A stretch of 64,000 bases of DNA, from positions 45,525,250 to 45,589,249 of the forward strand of contig NC_068577.1 in NCBI RefSeq assembly GCF_025698545.1, read 5' to 3'. The position numbers and the translations under genes are program-made. The stretch's first letter is position 1. Each line of letters opens with the position of its first letter. This document shows positions 33,340-45,304 of this stretch, one piece after another. The notes under the pieces are model-generated. The model had not been told where the DNA came from. It worked only from the letters and a program-made list of their open reading frames with translations, and searched no databases. Origin of the DNA: Gossypium raimondii (lineage: Eukaryota; Streptophyta; Magnoliopsida; Malvales; Malvaceae).

Positions 33340-35820
33340 GTCAGCCTCTCCTCCTCATCGGTGTGCTTCTTCTTCTTGGGTTATCAACATGTTGTGTTCT
33401 CCTTTTCTCTGTGTATTATTTTTGTTCATCGTGATTTTTTCTTGGGTGTGCCTTTCCTCCTTTTCTCTGCTGTTTTTCCTCCTTTATGTTTTTCCTCCTC
33501 TACTTTCTTGATCTATTTTTTTTGTTTCTTTGATTAAGTTTTTATTTCAGTTATTTTGTAATTTTAGTTTTGATTGTTAAGGGTTTCTGCAAATGGGTAG
33601 TTTTCTGCAAATGTTTTCTGCAAATCAGTTTCTGGGTTAACTGGAAAATGGGTAATTTGGATACTTTAGCACCCCATCATGCATGCGTATGCTATATAGC
33701 TTCTGCAATGTTTGCTAAATTTCATCTGTAAGTTCTCTTGACCTCCAACTTGTTCGATTTAGAACCGGCATTTGGAATTTAGATTCTTTGGCAGTTTTGT
33801 TTCCTTCTTCTTCAATCATATAAATTTAGTGATGATTGTTAAAGAAAACACTAAACCTCATCTAAAGTATAAACTACAAAACTATGGCTACTCTTGCCTC
33901 TTCCTACCGCCGACACCCCGCTGTTGGATCTAAAAAATCCACAACCTTTTTTGTATAACCAAAGTTGTAAGTGAGAGAAGTAAAAGATAAAAAGAGGCAA
34001 TGACGTTTGAAGGTGATGGAGGTGTTAGGCCACCAATAGTTTATGTTTTACAAATCTTTTAAGTCGCTTTAAGGAAGGAGAAAAGTATGAATATTTTGGT
34101 CGAGATCAATGTCTCATTTACATTCTTATAAAAAGAATACATTTTTAACTAGAAGAATATCGGTCTTATTTTATCATACATTATAGATGGTCAAAAGTCA
34201 AGAATTGCCATGTTGAAAATATTGAAGGAGATAGAAGTAGAAATAAATAAGGAGGTGACAAAATAAGCAAGTTAGAAAAGAGGTGGGAATGGATTGACCT
34301 TGGGAGGGTGGGGTGATGAATAAGAGGGGTCCATGTACATGCCGGCTCCACCAGTTCATTTACTCACCTTTTTTCCAACACTTGTATTTGCATTTACATG
34401 GCCTTATCATGGTCAAGCTCAATAAAAGCCTCCTCTTTTTTCTTTTTTAAATGAAGTCCAAATTTGAATATACATTGTAGATATCTATTTTGTTTTTACA
34501 ATACAATCACGCTGAATTGATTAACTAAAGAACCTTGATTTGTTCTTAAATTTCTGGCTATTCAATCAACTTGGAAGCTTAAAAAATGTTGAAACTTGTT
34601 CTGCATTTGTAGCTTTTAAAGGTGCTTTAGTTGGATGGTCATGATTATCAGATTGTTGCAACTTATTGTTTTGTTTTATTAGTTAATAGGAGTAAATGTA
34701 AAATGTTCATTGGCTTTTAAAATGTTGGAATTCTTTGAATTACTTCAAATGCTTAATGATGTAAACTTGAAGTGCTTTTTTTTTTATAAAGATGGTTACT
34801 GATATTATTGGATTCTTATCAATCTGGTTTTCTTTACTAAAGGTGGTGTTGATTTTGTTTCTAGTTTTTTCTCAACTGCAAGAAATGAATATATTTTGAT
34901 AGATTCTTTGTGCTATTTATGAGGCACTCATTTACTATTCCATTATCTAAACTGAATGTTATTTGCTCTTGAGATTTGATTTTTGATGGTCTCTTAGGCA
35001 GTAGTTACTGATTTGATGGCTGCAAATTTAGACTTTGCTTGAATGAGTGCCTCATAAAAGAAACATTGAATACATTGCCCAAGTTTAAAGACACCGGACG
35101 ACTAAAACACTTAAACCAAGATGTTTTAAAGTGTAACTTCTCCCCATATTTGCCCAAGGTGTTTGCTCAACCCCCATCCCACCTCCTTTTGCCTCCAAAA
35201 ACCAGAACTGTTTGTCTTGCTGTTCAAAACTGGTTTTAACTGTTTATGTTTGATTCTATTATGTGGGTAATTCATGATTGGTGACAATTTGGTCTTCTTC
35301 TTTTTTCCTGCTCAACATCCTATATATTTAATTTTCTTTTCCATTCCATAAGGGATGCTGACAGTCAAAAGAGTTGTAACTTTCATCTTCATGCACTTTT
35401 TTCTAATCATGTGGGTAATATATTTAAAACTCTTTAAATACATGAAACATATTATAATTTAAAACTCTTTATAAATACATGATCAATATATTTTACGTCA
35501 TGGTAACTTTATAAAACATATTATTAACTATGATCAATATATTTTAAGTCATGATAACTTAAATAATAAAAATATTTTATATTTTTACATGAAAGATAAC
35601 CTAATAATATATAACAAACTCTTGCACCAATTGAAGTATTGTATTAACTATGATCAATATATTTTAAGTGCTACTTTCAAAAAATTATTATTGGGCAATT
35701 ATAATTAGCTGGATATGTATGTATGCACTTTTTTAGTCATTGTAACTTTATGTGATCTTATGAAAATCTTGCATCTTTTGTAGTAGTTAAAACATATTTG
35801 TGTGGCATTATTTTGTGTAG
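33340..35820. other. Harbinger 5' region without a supported gene
   Basis: AT-rich sequence upstream of the transposase. Short frames are low in complexity or begin at non-ATG codons. A 16-bp inverted repeat (TTATGAGGCACTCATT, left arm near 34917, right arm near 35042) could form a hairpin with a loop of about 110 bases. It may contain the transposase promoter, but none could be located. Confidence 0.4.
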
Positions 35821-36978
35821 ATGGATCGTAATCAACATCAAATGGCAAATGCCGGAGTCGTGGCTTCAGTTTTAGCTTTTGGGGCTCTTTGGATTAAAAA
35901 ATTAGAAACTTGGAAGGAAATTGCTTCTCGCCCTCGTGTGAATCGAGATTATGAAAGAGAAAACTATATTAATAGTATTTTATATAGTGGTGACCAGCAT
36001 TGCATTGATATAATAAGGATGAGACCGATCGCATTTTTTAATTTATGTGATATTCTTAGTACGAATAATTTGTTACAATCGTCTAAATCTGTCAATATTA
36101 GGGAGCAAGTAGTTATATTTTTACATATAATTGGTCATAATGTAAGGTTTCGAGTGATTGGATCTAGATATTATAGATCAATTCAGACAGTTCACCATTA
36201 CTTTAGGGTTGTATTGAGAGCTATTTTGAAATTGTATAGACTAGTTATTAGATTACCTGATGAGTCAACTCCTAGTGAAATTAGAAACAATCCAAGGTTT
36301 TATCCTTACTTTAAAGATTGTATTGGAGCATTAGATGGAACTCATATTCGTGCATCCGTTCCACTTAGCATGCAAGGAAGATTTCGTAGCCGTAAAGGGG
36401 GGACGAGACAAAATGTATTGGCTGCCATTACATTTGATTTGAAATTTGCCTATGTTCTAGCTGGTTGGGAAGGTAGTGCACATGATTCTCGTATTTTAAG
36501 TGATGCACTTTCACGCCCAAGAGGATTAAGAATTCCAGAAGGTAATATTTATCACAAATAGTTCCAATAAGCTCATAGTTTATCAGTATTAATTACGTAT
36601 TGTAAAATTGTAGGTAAATATTATCTTGCTGATGCTGGATATGGCATCCGAATTGGATGTATTACCCTATATCGTGGTGTCCGATATCATTTAAAAGAGT
36701 TTGCTGCTGAAGGGCCTGAAAATGCAAAGGAACTCTTTAATCTTCGACATTCATCATTACGGATCACTGTTGAACGTGTTTTTGGGATTTTGAAGAAACA
36801 GTTTCGTGTATTAGATGCTGAACCATTTTGGAATTTTCAAACTCAAGTAGATATAGTTTTGGCTTGTTGTATCATTCATAATCATATAATGGGAGTTGAT
36901 CCTAGTGATTTAATTAATCAAGGATTATACGAGGAGTCTGAGTTTGATTCGATAATACAAACTCTCACGGAGCGATAA
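35821..36978 (+). CDS. Harbinger (PIF-type) DDE transposase, slightly truncated
   Basis: Two exons, 35821-36541 and 36614-36978, join through a GT-AG intron to give 361 residues. The start ATG at 35821 opens MDRNQHQMANAGVVASVLAF. The superfamily features are present: a helix-turn-helix-like region (QVVIFLHIIGHNVRFRVIGS), first catalytic Asp in CIGALDGTHIRA, second Asp in GSAHDSRIL, then KYYLADAGYG, and catalytic Glu in TVERVFGILKKQF. So the DDE triad looks intact. After QTLTER a TAA ends the frame, but the same frame stays open for another 29 codons (EREEAREWSAKRDEIAQTMW) to a TAG at 37066-37068. The family tail was probably lost to a single-codon change (CGA GAA to CGA TAA would do it). The enzyme excises and inserts the element together with the Myb-like partner. 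Activity with the shortened tail is uncertain. Confidence 0.9.
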
Positions 36979-37301
36979 GAAAGAGAAGAAGCAAGAGAAT
37001 GGTCTGCTAAGAGAGATGAGATTGCACAAACTATGTGGACTGATTATATGGCTAGAAATATTAGGTAGATTTAGGCTTAGGGTTATTGTTTCTATGTTAT
37101 GTATGTTTTAGACTGATGTTTTTTTTTTTTTTTTTGTAATTGTTGGTTGGATAATGATATTGAAATTTTAGATTGTTGGATTTTGATATATGTCTTGAAT
37201 TTGTTAGATATTGATTATGTTTTAACATTGTTGGATATTGAATTGATTATTATGTTTTAAGCTTGTTGGATATTGAAATTATTGACAATGACAATTATTT
37301 A

Positions 37302-38050
37302 ATGTAGAATTGGTAAGGGCAACAAAGAAGGGACCTCCAAGCAATTCAGGTGGACAAAACCGATGGAACATGTTTTCCTTGAAATTCTAGCAGAGGAGGC
37401 TCGAAAAGGAAATAAGCCTTCTAATACTTTCAAATCAGTTTCTATTAATCGAGTTGCCGACGCCATTTCTGAAAGATTCCAAGTCCAATGCGATACGAAG
37501 CACGTGGAAAATCATTTGAGGACAGTAAAAAACCAGTGGCAGATTATATGCAAAATTCGAGGTGAAAGTGGTTTTGGATGGGATGATAACATGAAAATGA
37601 TCACATGTGATAGAGCGACATACGATGCAACAGTGATGGTAATATATGTATATATATGTTAAGTATATTTCAATTATTTTTTACTTGTTATTCTAATTGT
37701 GTATAATATCCAACAGGCACACAAGAAGTATGAACCATTTTTTAATAAAAGCATTGATCATTATGATGAAATGGCTGTGGTTGTTGGCAAAGATATGGCA
37801 ACAGGGAGTTTTGCTAGAACATTTGCTGACATAGATTTGGATGATGGTAATGAAGATTCAATGCCCTGTAGATCATGCGACAATGAAGAGGTCAAGAGGT
37901 AAGAACAAATGTATCTTCATCCGCACATCCAAACGTAAAAGAAAAAGTGGTCAAGAAAGTCTCGTTAATGAACAAATTAAATTTGTGGGTGAGCAACTTG
38001 GCGAAATTGCTAATGCTTTGAAACAATTTATCACGACAAGACAAAGATGA
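37302..38050 (+). pseudogene. Harbinger Myb/SANT-like DNA-binding protein, probably frame-shifted
   Basis: The frame opens with GKGNKEGTSKQFRWTKPMEH. ATT stands where the family has ATG just before GKGNKEG, so the first usable ATG is at 37363. The Myb/SANT-like domain follows (HVFLEILAEEARKGNKPSNT, VENHLRTVKNQWQIICKIRG, GFGWDD). A GT-AG intron runs 37639-37716. Exon 2 begins AHKKYEPFFNKSIDHYDEMA and runs to 37902 in one frame. The C-terminal part (TMKRSRGKNK, then SLVNEQIKFVGEQLGEIANA) lies in another frame from about 37880, so either a further short intron or a frameshift near 37850-37900 is needed. This protein helps the transposase bind the ends and enter the nucleus. The lost start and frame change suggest the copy is defective. 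Confidence 0.75.
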
Positions 38051-39623
38051 CTTTACTTAACAAGTGATGTCGATGCGGGAAGAAGGATTTGATGATGAAT
38101 TCTTGTGTTCGTGTGTGATTATCTAGGAGTCATGAATCGAGGCCAAAATGTTTTTAGTTAAAAGTAAGAAGCATAGAAAAATTTGGCTTCAAAAATTTTC
38201 TCAAGGTTGAAGATATTAATACTTTTATGTGGTGTAATATTATGCACTTGGACAATGTTGTTACTATGTGGTGTACTACTAATTATGTATTTGGATAATA
38301 TTATTTCTAGTACTCATTATGGTTTCAAGCAATTTATAATTATTCAATATTTTTACTAGTACTCATTGTGGATAATATTTTTCAATTTATAACGATCAAT
38401 ATTGTAGTTTATTATTGAGTATTATTATAAATAAATCATTGCAATATATGTAAAAACAATTTAAAATATAAAAATTTATTAATATATATTAATATATGTA
38501 AAAAACAACATTTTTGGAAAATATTTTGAGGAAATCTGTCAAACAGCAGAAAATATTTTACACAGATTCAATCAAACACTAGAAAATATTTTCCAGTAAG
38601 TCATTTTACAGAAAGTAAAACATTTTCCAGAAATCATTTTACGGAAACCATTTTACTGCCAATCAAACAAACCCTAAATATATCCAGAATGAGCTAATTT
38701 AAATATTAAAACATTCAATTTAATCCAAAAACACATAAATAGGCAAATTACCATTTTACCCCTAATATTTTACGCTTTTTGCAATTTAATCCCAATTGCA
38801 TAAAACACAATTTACACAAAATCTCACAACAACATAGCTAGGCCGAATCTTCCTTGTATTCATACAAGTCCATGCATTTAATTTATTTTTCATTTTAGTC
38901 CTCAAAATTTATTTTTTAATTTAGCCCTAATTACTCAAATTTACCAAAATTCAAAGACAAAACATGTTAATCTAACACATATATTTCATAATCCATCATC
39001 AAACATCATAGAACACAATTATTCATTAATGGCATAACTCAAAATATTCATCAAAATAAAAAATTCTAGCATGGGTCGGATAGTATTCGAAGCAACGATC
39101 TCAAAAATATAAAAATTATCAAAAACCGAGCTAGAACTCACCTTGAATCAAACTCAACAATGGCCGAATACCCTAGCTTTATTTCTTTGTTTTCTTTTGT
39201 TTTGTTTCGTGATGAAGATGAAGGGAAAAAAATGATAATGGCTTTTTTTTATGTTTATTATAACATAATAATATATTATACCTTATTATAACATATATAT
39301 TATATTAATAATATAAGAAAACCATATATATCACCTAATGCCATCCACTAACTTGGAAAATGGCTTAATTTCCATATAAAACCTCCAATTTATAAAGAGA
39401 AAAACAATTAAGCACTTTCATATTTAACCCTCAAATTTTTACTTTACGCGATTTAGCCATTTTCTCAAATTAAGCATACAAACAGTAAAATTATTTCACG
39501 AAACTTTCACATATATAATTTCACACATATTTAACACAGAAAATAATATTAAAATATTTTTAGACTCGGATTCGTGGTCTTGAAACCACTTTGTCCGATT
39601 AAGGTTAAAATTGAGCTGTTACA

Positions 39624-39635
39624 ACTCTCCTCCCC
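39624..39635 (-). other. Polypurine tract of the Tekay-like element
   Basis: Minus-strand GGGGAGGAGAGT lies directly before the LTR start TGTAACAG. Confidence 0.7.
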
Positions 39636-41912
39636 TTAGAGATTTTCGTCCTCGAAAATCTTATCGCTAAATAGGTGTGGGTAACGTTCTTTCATTGTAT
39701 CCTCTGGCTCTCAAGTTGCTTCCTCAACTCCGTGTTTATGCCACAATACTTTAACTAACGGAATTTTCTTATTTCGTAACTCTTTAACCTCACGAGAAAA
39801 AATGCAAATCGGTTCTTCTTTATACGACATATCAGATCTAATCTCAATCTCTGACGGACTAATCACATGTGTAGGATCGGATCGGTATCTACGAAGCATC
39901 AAAACATGAAATACATTGTCAATATTTTCTAGCTCAGGTGGCAACAGTAATCTATAAGCAACCGGTCCGACATGCTCTATAATCTCATACGGTCCAATGA
40001 ATCTCGGACTCAATTTGCCTTTATGGTCGAATATGAGTATTTTCTTCCACGGTGAGACTTTCAGAAAGACTTTATCTCAAATCTAAAACTCTATATATTT
40101 TCTCTTCAAGTCTGCATATGATTTCTGACGATCCGATGCTGTTTTCAAGCTATCCCAAATCACCTTCACTTTCTGCTCAGTTTCTTTAATCAAATCGACC
40201 CGTGTATCTTATTTTCACTAAGCTCTGTCCAATACAATTGTGTACGACATTTAGACCATACAAAGCCTTGTAAGGTGCCATTTTGATACTAGATTGAAAA
40301 CTATTATTATACGCAAATTCAATCAAAGGCAAGTATCGTTCCCATGTACCTTTAAACTCAAGAATGCAACATCTCAACATATCCTCAAGTATCTGAATGC
40401 TGTTTAGTACCTAGTGCATCTTACAGTTTCTTCCAAAATAGCGATGTAAACCTTGGATCTCTATCCGAAACAATAGAAATAGGTACCCCGTGCAATCTCA
40501 CAATCTGAGAAATATATAATTCAGAAATTTTATCAAGTGAATAATCAGTACAAACTAGAACAAAGTGAGCCGATTTTGTCAGTCTATCAACAATAACCCA
40601 GATTGCATCTATCTTACTCGGTGTCAACGGTAAACCAGATACAAAATTCATCGTGACTCAGTCCCATTTCCATTTAGGTATCATGATCGGCTGAAGCAAT
40701 CTAGAAGGTACCTGAAGCTCGAATTTTACTTGCTGACATATTAAACATTTCGAAATAAAGTCAAAAATGTCTCCTTTCATACCGTGCCACCAATAGTGCT
40801 GTTTCAGATCGTTATACATTTTCGTGCTACCTGGATGAATAGATAATCGACTATTATGAGCTTCATTCAATATCATCTGAATTAACTCTGAATTTTTCGG
40901 AACACATAATCAGTTTCTGAATCTCAAGCAATCTTCAGCATCAACTAGAAACTCTGAATCAACATTCAAGTCACACTGAGCCCGTTTTGCAATTAAATCA
41001 TCACTGGCTTTCTGAGCTTCACAAATCTGTCGAACAAATAACGATTTTGCTTTTAACTCAACTACTATTGCACCATCATCAGATATAGCTATATACGCAT
41101 TTATTTCACGCAAAGCAAATAGTCATTTCTGACTTAGAGCATCAGTAACAACATTAGCCTTTCCAGGATGATAATCAATCACAAGCTCGTAATCTTTTAA
41201 CAACTCTAACCACCGTCGTTGCCTCAAATTCAGATCCTTTTGAGTCATCAAATATTTCAAGCTTTTGTGATCAGAATAAACATGACATTTTTCATCGAAT
41301 AAATAGTGGAGCCATATTTTCAAAGCAAACACAATAGATGCCAATTCGAGATCATGCATCGGATAGTTCTTTTCATGTGGCTTTAACTGTCTTGAGGCAT
41401 AAGCTACAACTTTGCCTTCCTGAATCAAAACACATCCCAAACCATTCAAAGATGCATCGCTAAAAATAAAAAATTCTCTACCCATCTCTAACTGAACTAG
41501 TACTGGAGCTTCGGTCAAAAGGGCTTTCAACTGATCAAAGCTTTTCTGACACTTTTCTGACCACTCGAACTTAACATCTTTCTGTAATAACTTTGTCATC
41601 GGGGTTGCAATCATAGAGAATCCTTTCACAAACCGCCTATAGTAACCAGTGAGCCCCAGAATGCTTCGAACTTTAGAGACATTCCTCGGAGGTTTCCAAT
41701 CAAGTATAGCTGAAATTTTACTCGGATCAACCTGAATACCTGATGCTGATACAACATGGCCCAGAAAACTGACTTCACGTAACCAGAACTCATATTTGCT
41801 AAATTTTGCATACAACTGTTTATCTCACAAAGTTTGTAACACAAGTCTCAAATGTTCGGCATGCTCGGTTTCATCACGAGAGTAGATCAGAATATCATCT
41901 CTGAATACCACT
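39636..41912 (-). pseudogene. Tekay-like pol remnant (RT C-terminal half, RNase H, integrase, chromodomain)
   Basis: The minus strand begins abruptly inside RT at [20 protein letters not shown], with the catalytic DD present. It continues through [19 protein letters not shown] and [15 protein letters not shown], then RNase H ([30 protein letters not shown]) in one long frame 41815-41123. Integrase parts follow: HYWWHGMKGDIFDFISKCLI, the core MNFVSGLPLTPSKIDAIWVI with VDRLTKSAHF, and ERYLPLIEFAYNNSFQSSIK. The tail is SPRFIGPYEIIEHVGPVAYR and a chromodomain (REVKELRNKKIPLVKVLW) with TGA where EEATWEPE is expected. Pol ends at a TAA at 39636-39638. Stops and frameshifts interrupt integrase. Protease and the RT fingers are absent. 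Confidence 0.9.
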
Positions 41913-43086
41913 TGCATTACCCGTACGTCTGGGTGGTCTACCTTGCACTGACACATTACTCGGTCTAGTACTCTGAACTGTGTTTTGCTAAGCCATCATC
42001 GGACACTCTCGAATAAAATGATCCTTTGATCCACACTTAAAACAAGACTGATCATGCAATCTACAATCTCCAGGATGCCATTTACCACAATGCTTGCACT
42101 CTAATCTATTTTTTCGAACATTACCAACACTAGCAATTGAAGTAGCTCGTGAACTCACAGGAGGTCAATCTGGATCCCGTTTGGAAAACCCTGCACTAGC
42201 TTTAGATCCGCTGTAATCTTCTCTTAATTTCTTTGAAGTTGACTGAAATGATTTACTGAATGTTCTCTTACGAAAATCTCTAGCTTCAAAGTTAGCCTTT
42301 CTCTTCTCTTTCCCGAGTTCTTCAGCTTTGCAAGCTCGTTCAACAAGTACCACAAATTCTTTTATCTCCAAAATTCTTACTAACAGTTTAATATCTTCAT
42401 TCAACCCATCTTCAAATCTCTTACACATAACAGCTTCAGTTGCCACACACTCTCGGGCATATCTGCTAAGTCGTACAAATTCCCGCTCATATTCAGTAAC
42501 AGTCATATGACCTTGTTTAAGTTCAAGAAATTCTTTACGTTTCTGATCTATGAATCTCTGACTAATATATTTCTTGTGGAACTCTATTTGAAAGAATTCC
42601 CAGGTGACACGATCTCTCGGTACTACTGACACTAAAGTATTCCACCAATGATAAATAGAGTCACGTAATAAAGATATTGCTCACTTCAAACATTCTTCAG
42701 GTGTACATGATAGTTCTTCAAATATACGGATAGTATCATCAAGCCAAAATTCAGCCTGTTCAACACCATCTTTAACTGTGACGCTAAGCCCTTCAGCCCC
42801 GTATTTTTTTAATTTTATCAACAAGGGGTCTACTTACTCTCATCGGGTCAACTATTGGAGGTATCACAGCTATCAGAGACAGATTATTTTGAAATGGGGG
42901 TCGCTGCACAGTCGGATTGGTTCGAATATATTGCGTAAACCAATCATTCATCATTTGGCAGAAGGCTTGTTTTGCCTCCCCCTCATGACTACTCGAGGTA
43001 GGCCGGGAGTCAACGGGCACTGTCCCTTATGCAGGAACAGGCGCTATACTTTCAACATCATCAGCTTCAACTCGATCGGGATCCAT
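41913..43086 (-). pseudogene. Tekay-like gag with two zinc knuckles
   Basis: An ATG at 43086 opens MDPDRVEADDVESIAPVPA, followed by a TAA where Gln is likely, then QAFCQMMNDWFTQYIRTNPT. The gag core at 42632-42165 is intact over 155 residues (VTWEFFQIEFHKKYISQRFI, FLELKQGHMTVTEYEREFVR, ACKAEELGKEK). Two knuckles follow, CKHCGKWHPGDC and CFKCGSKDHFIREC (about 42110-42010). The linker [12 protein letters not shown] then runs straight into RT sequence, which marks the deletion junction near 41912. Confidence 0.85.
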
Positions 43087-43199
43087 TACTATACGAAAAC
43101 ATATTTTCAAATGGCAGAAGTCATTACACTATCTGTATATAAATTATGGCATGTACAACTAGACTTACACGCGCTACGTTAGTCCTAGAACCGACTAAA

Positions 43200-43216
43200 C
43201 CGTAGCTCTGATACCA
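43200..43216 (-). other. tRNA-iMet primer-binding site of the Tekay-like element
   Basis: Minus-strand TGGTATCAGAGCTACGG follows the LTR end (GGGTGTTACA) after a short TTTGAT spacer. Confidence 0.85.
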
Positions 43217-43222
43217 ATCAAA

Positions 43223-45238
43223 TGTAACACCCCTAATCCGTATTTATCGCCAAATAAGGGTTACGAGACATTACTGAACAAAACACAACCATCTCAACAT
43301 CAATACATATATATTATACATATACATATACATGAAATATGCAAAATGTTAAACTTCTCTTCTAACCATTTTTAATAAACAAAGACATTATAATCCAACT
43401 AGTAAAGACATTACAAACTAGCAAATCTATAAGGAAATAAACTATTTTAGTATGGCTTTTATATTCATATACAATACAACAAAGTACGACCTTCAAAACA
43501 TTTATCTAGTTTACATGCCATAGTTAGAATTTAAATATTTTAAATACCGAGACAATGGATAAGGTGATAAACTTGCTGACGATCCCTGAGCTTGAAGCTT
43601 GATTTGAATTTTTTTTTGATCTATAAATAGATAGACGTAAACAAACAAAGTAAGCTTACATAGCTTAGTAAGTCTATAGCATAACTAAAATATATATAAA
43701 AGAAGAATAATATAAATTCATAATTAAACTTATTGAAATCGCAAATACGATATATATTACTATTTGAATATTTGTTACTCATAATCATCTTATTTATAAT
43801 CAAATATATGTACTGTAGAATGCTTACCAATGAATATATAAATATGTATATACAATATGCATAACAATTGTATATTTAAATACTCATCAAAACTTACAAC
43901 CTAATACTTTTATATATCATTTACATATAAACAAATGCATACATCATTATCAAATACCTAAAACCGAATGCATATACACTTCATATGTGGGTAACCGAAC
44001 GCATATTTATGTACTTAACAAATTTTATAACCGAATATATATATATATATACATACACATCAAACGGATATAACCAAATACATTTATACTTACCAATATG
44101 CATATATAGATTTCTCACATACATCTATCCGAATGCTAATATACCTAACAATTTCATAAAATTGAATATATATTTATAAATCCATACTCATCAAATACAT
44201 ATAAACTAATGTTTATATGCTCATCAAACACAATGACCAAATGTATATACATATTCTATAAATCCATATGACTAAATCATACACATATTCGATACATGTA
44301 AACACATGATATTAATAGATTCACCAAGCACAAAACTCGCTAGGCTTAAGGCCCGATTCAATACATCGACACTTAGCCTACTAGACATAAAGTCTCAAAT
44401 GTTTCACCGGCGTCAAGCCTGCTAGACTTAAAGTCTGAAATGTTTCATCGGCGTCAAGCCTACTAGACTTAAAGTCTGAAATGTTTCACCGGCGACAAGC
44501 CTGCTAGACTTAAAGTCTAAAACATATCACTGGCATCAAGCCTACTAGGCACCGAGCCTGAACACTCAATTTATATAAATACAAATCACTTTCAAAATGT
44601 ATATCTATATAAGATTCCATGTATAAAAATTTAGCTCAATATATATAAATTATACCTTTAAACCACATAGGTATATAAAATTCAGATATTGAATCCAGCT
44701 CAATAACTTAATTATACATATGATCATATATAGATATATAACTTAATACATTAAGGCCTACTATTAATATCATACATTCAACATCTTATAGTAATCCAAG
44801 CTAACAATTTTGTACCTTCAACTCCATTCAAAAGCTTCACATGAATATAATTACATAATTGAATCTCACATAAACTTATATAATTATCATACCTAAATTC
44901 AATACATAAACATGTAAATATATAAGTTTGTATATATTCGAGTCTCATACATACTTTATATAATAGTCATACCTAAATTTAACACAAAAACATATTCAAT
45001 TATATTTGTATTTCGAACTTCATATAAACTTATATAAAAATTATACCCAAACTCAATACAAAAACATATACATGTAAATATATATTTATGTGCTCATTCA
45101 ATTCTATCATATACATATAAATTTCAACTCACATGTACATACCATTTCAAAACTACTTATGCAAATATAACATATATATTTTAATCAATCCAATAGTTTG
45201 TACATATATGTACTTACATATATATATATACATTCAAC

Positions 45239-45304
<66 letters not shown>

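Larger units (their letters stand above)
33114..38674 (+). mobile_element. PIF/Harbinger DNA transposon, 5.56 kb
   Basis: Terminal inverted repeats are GGGTCTGTTTGATTGGC at the left and, reading inward from the right, GGGTTTGTTTGATTGGC (one mismatch in 17). The target duplication is TAA (33111-33113 and 38675-38677), the trinucleotide class of this superfamily. The other LTR of the host element retains the unoccupied site (GATCTAAATATATCC near 45650), which proves both borders. It carries the two proteins typical of the superfamily: a DDE transposase (35821-36978) and a Myb/SANT-like protein (about 37302-38050). TTTTCCGGAAAA palindromes cluster near the left end. The left 2.4 kb has no supported gene. 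Confidence 0.95.
30686..39623 (-). repeat. 3' LTR of the Tekay-like element, interrupted by a Harbinger transposon
   Basis: It begins TGTAACACCCCTAACTCG and ends GAGCTGTTACA on the plus strand. Removing 33114-38674 and one TAA copy leaves about 3.37 kb that matches 43223-46504 closely. About 100 bp near 38721-38825 are missing in the partner. Confidence 0.9.

Noticed and set aside
33021..33537. Open frames of 85-115 codons at the left end of the Harbinger
   Set aside because: They run across the terminal repeat and the TTTTCCGGAAAA palindromes and have no domain.
35039..35239. 66-codon frame upstream of the Harbinger transposase
   Set aside because: Starts at a non-ATG codon, overlaps the 16-bp inverted repeat and shows no domain.
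43200..43216. tRNA-like sequence (also 15281-15291 and 30017-30035)
   Set aside because: Only the short tRNA-tail complement is present; these are retrotransposon primer-binding sites, not tRNA genes.
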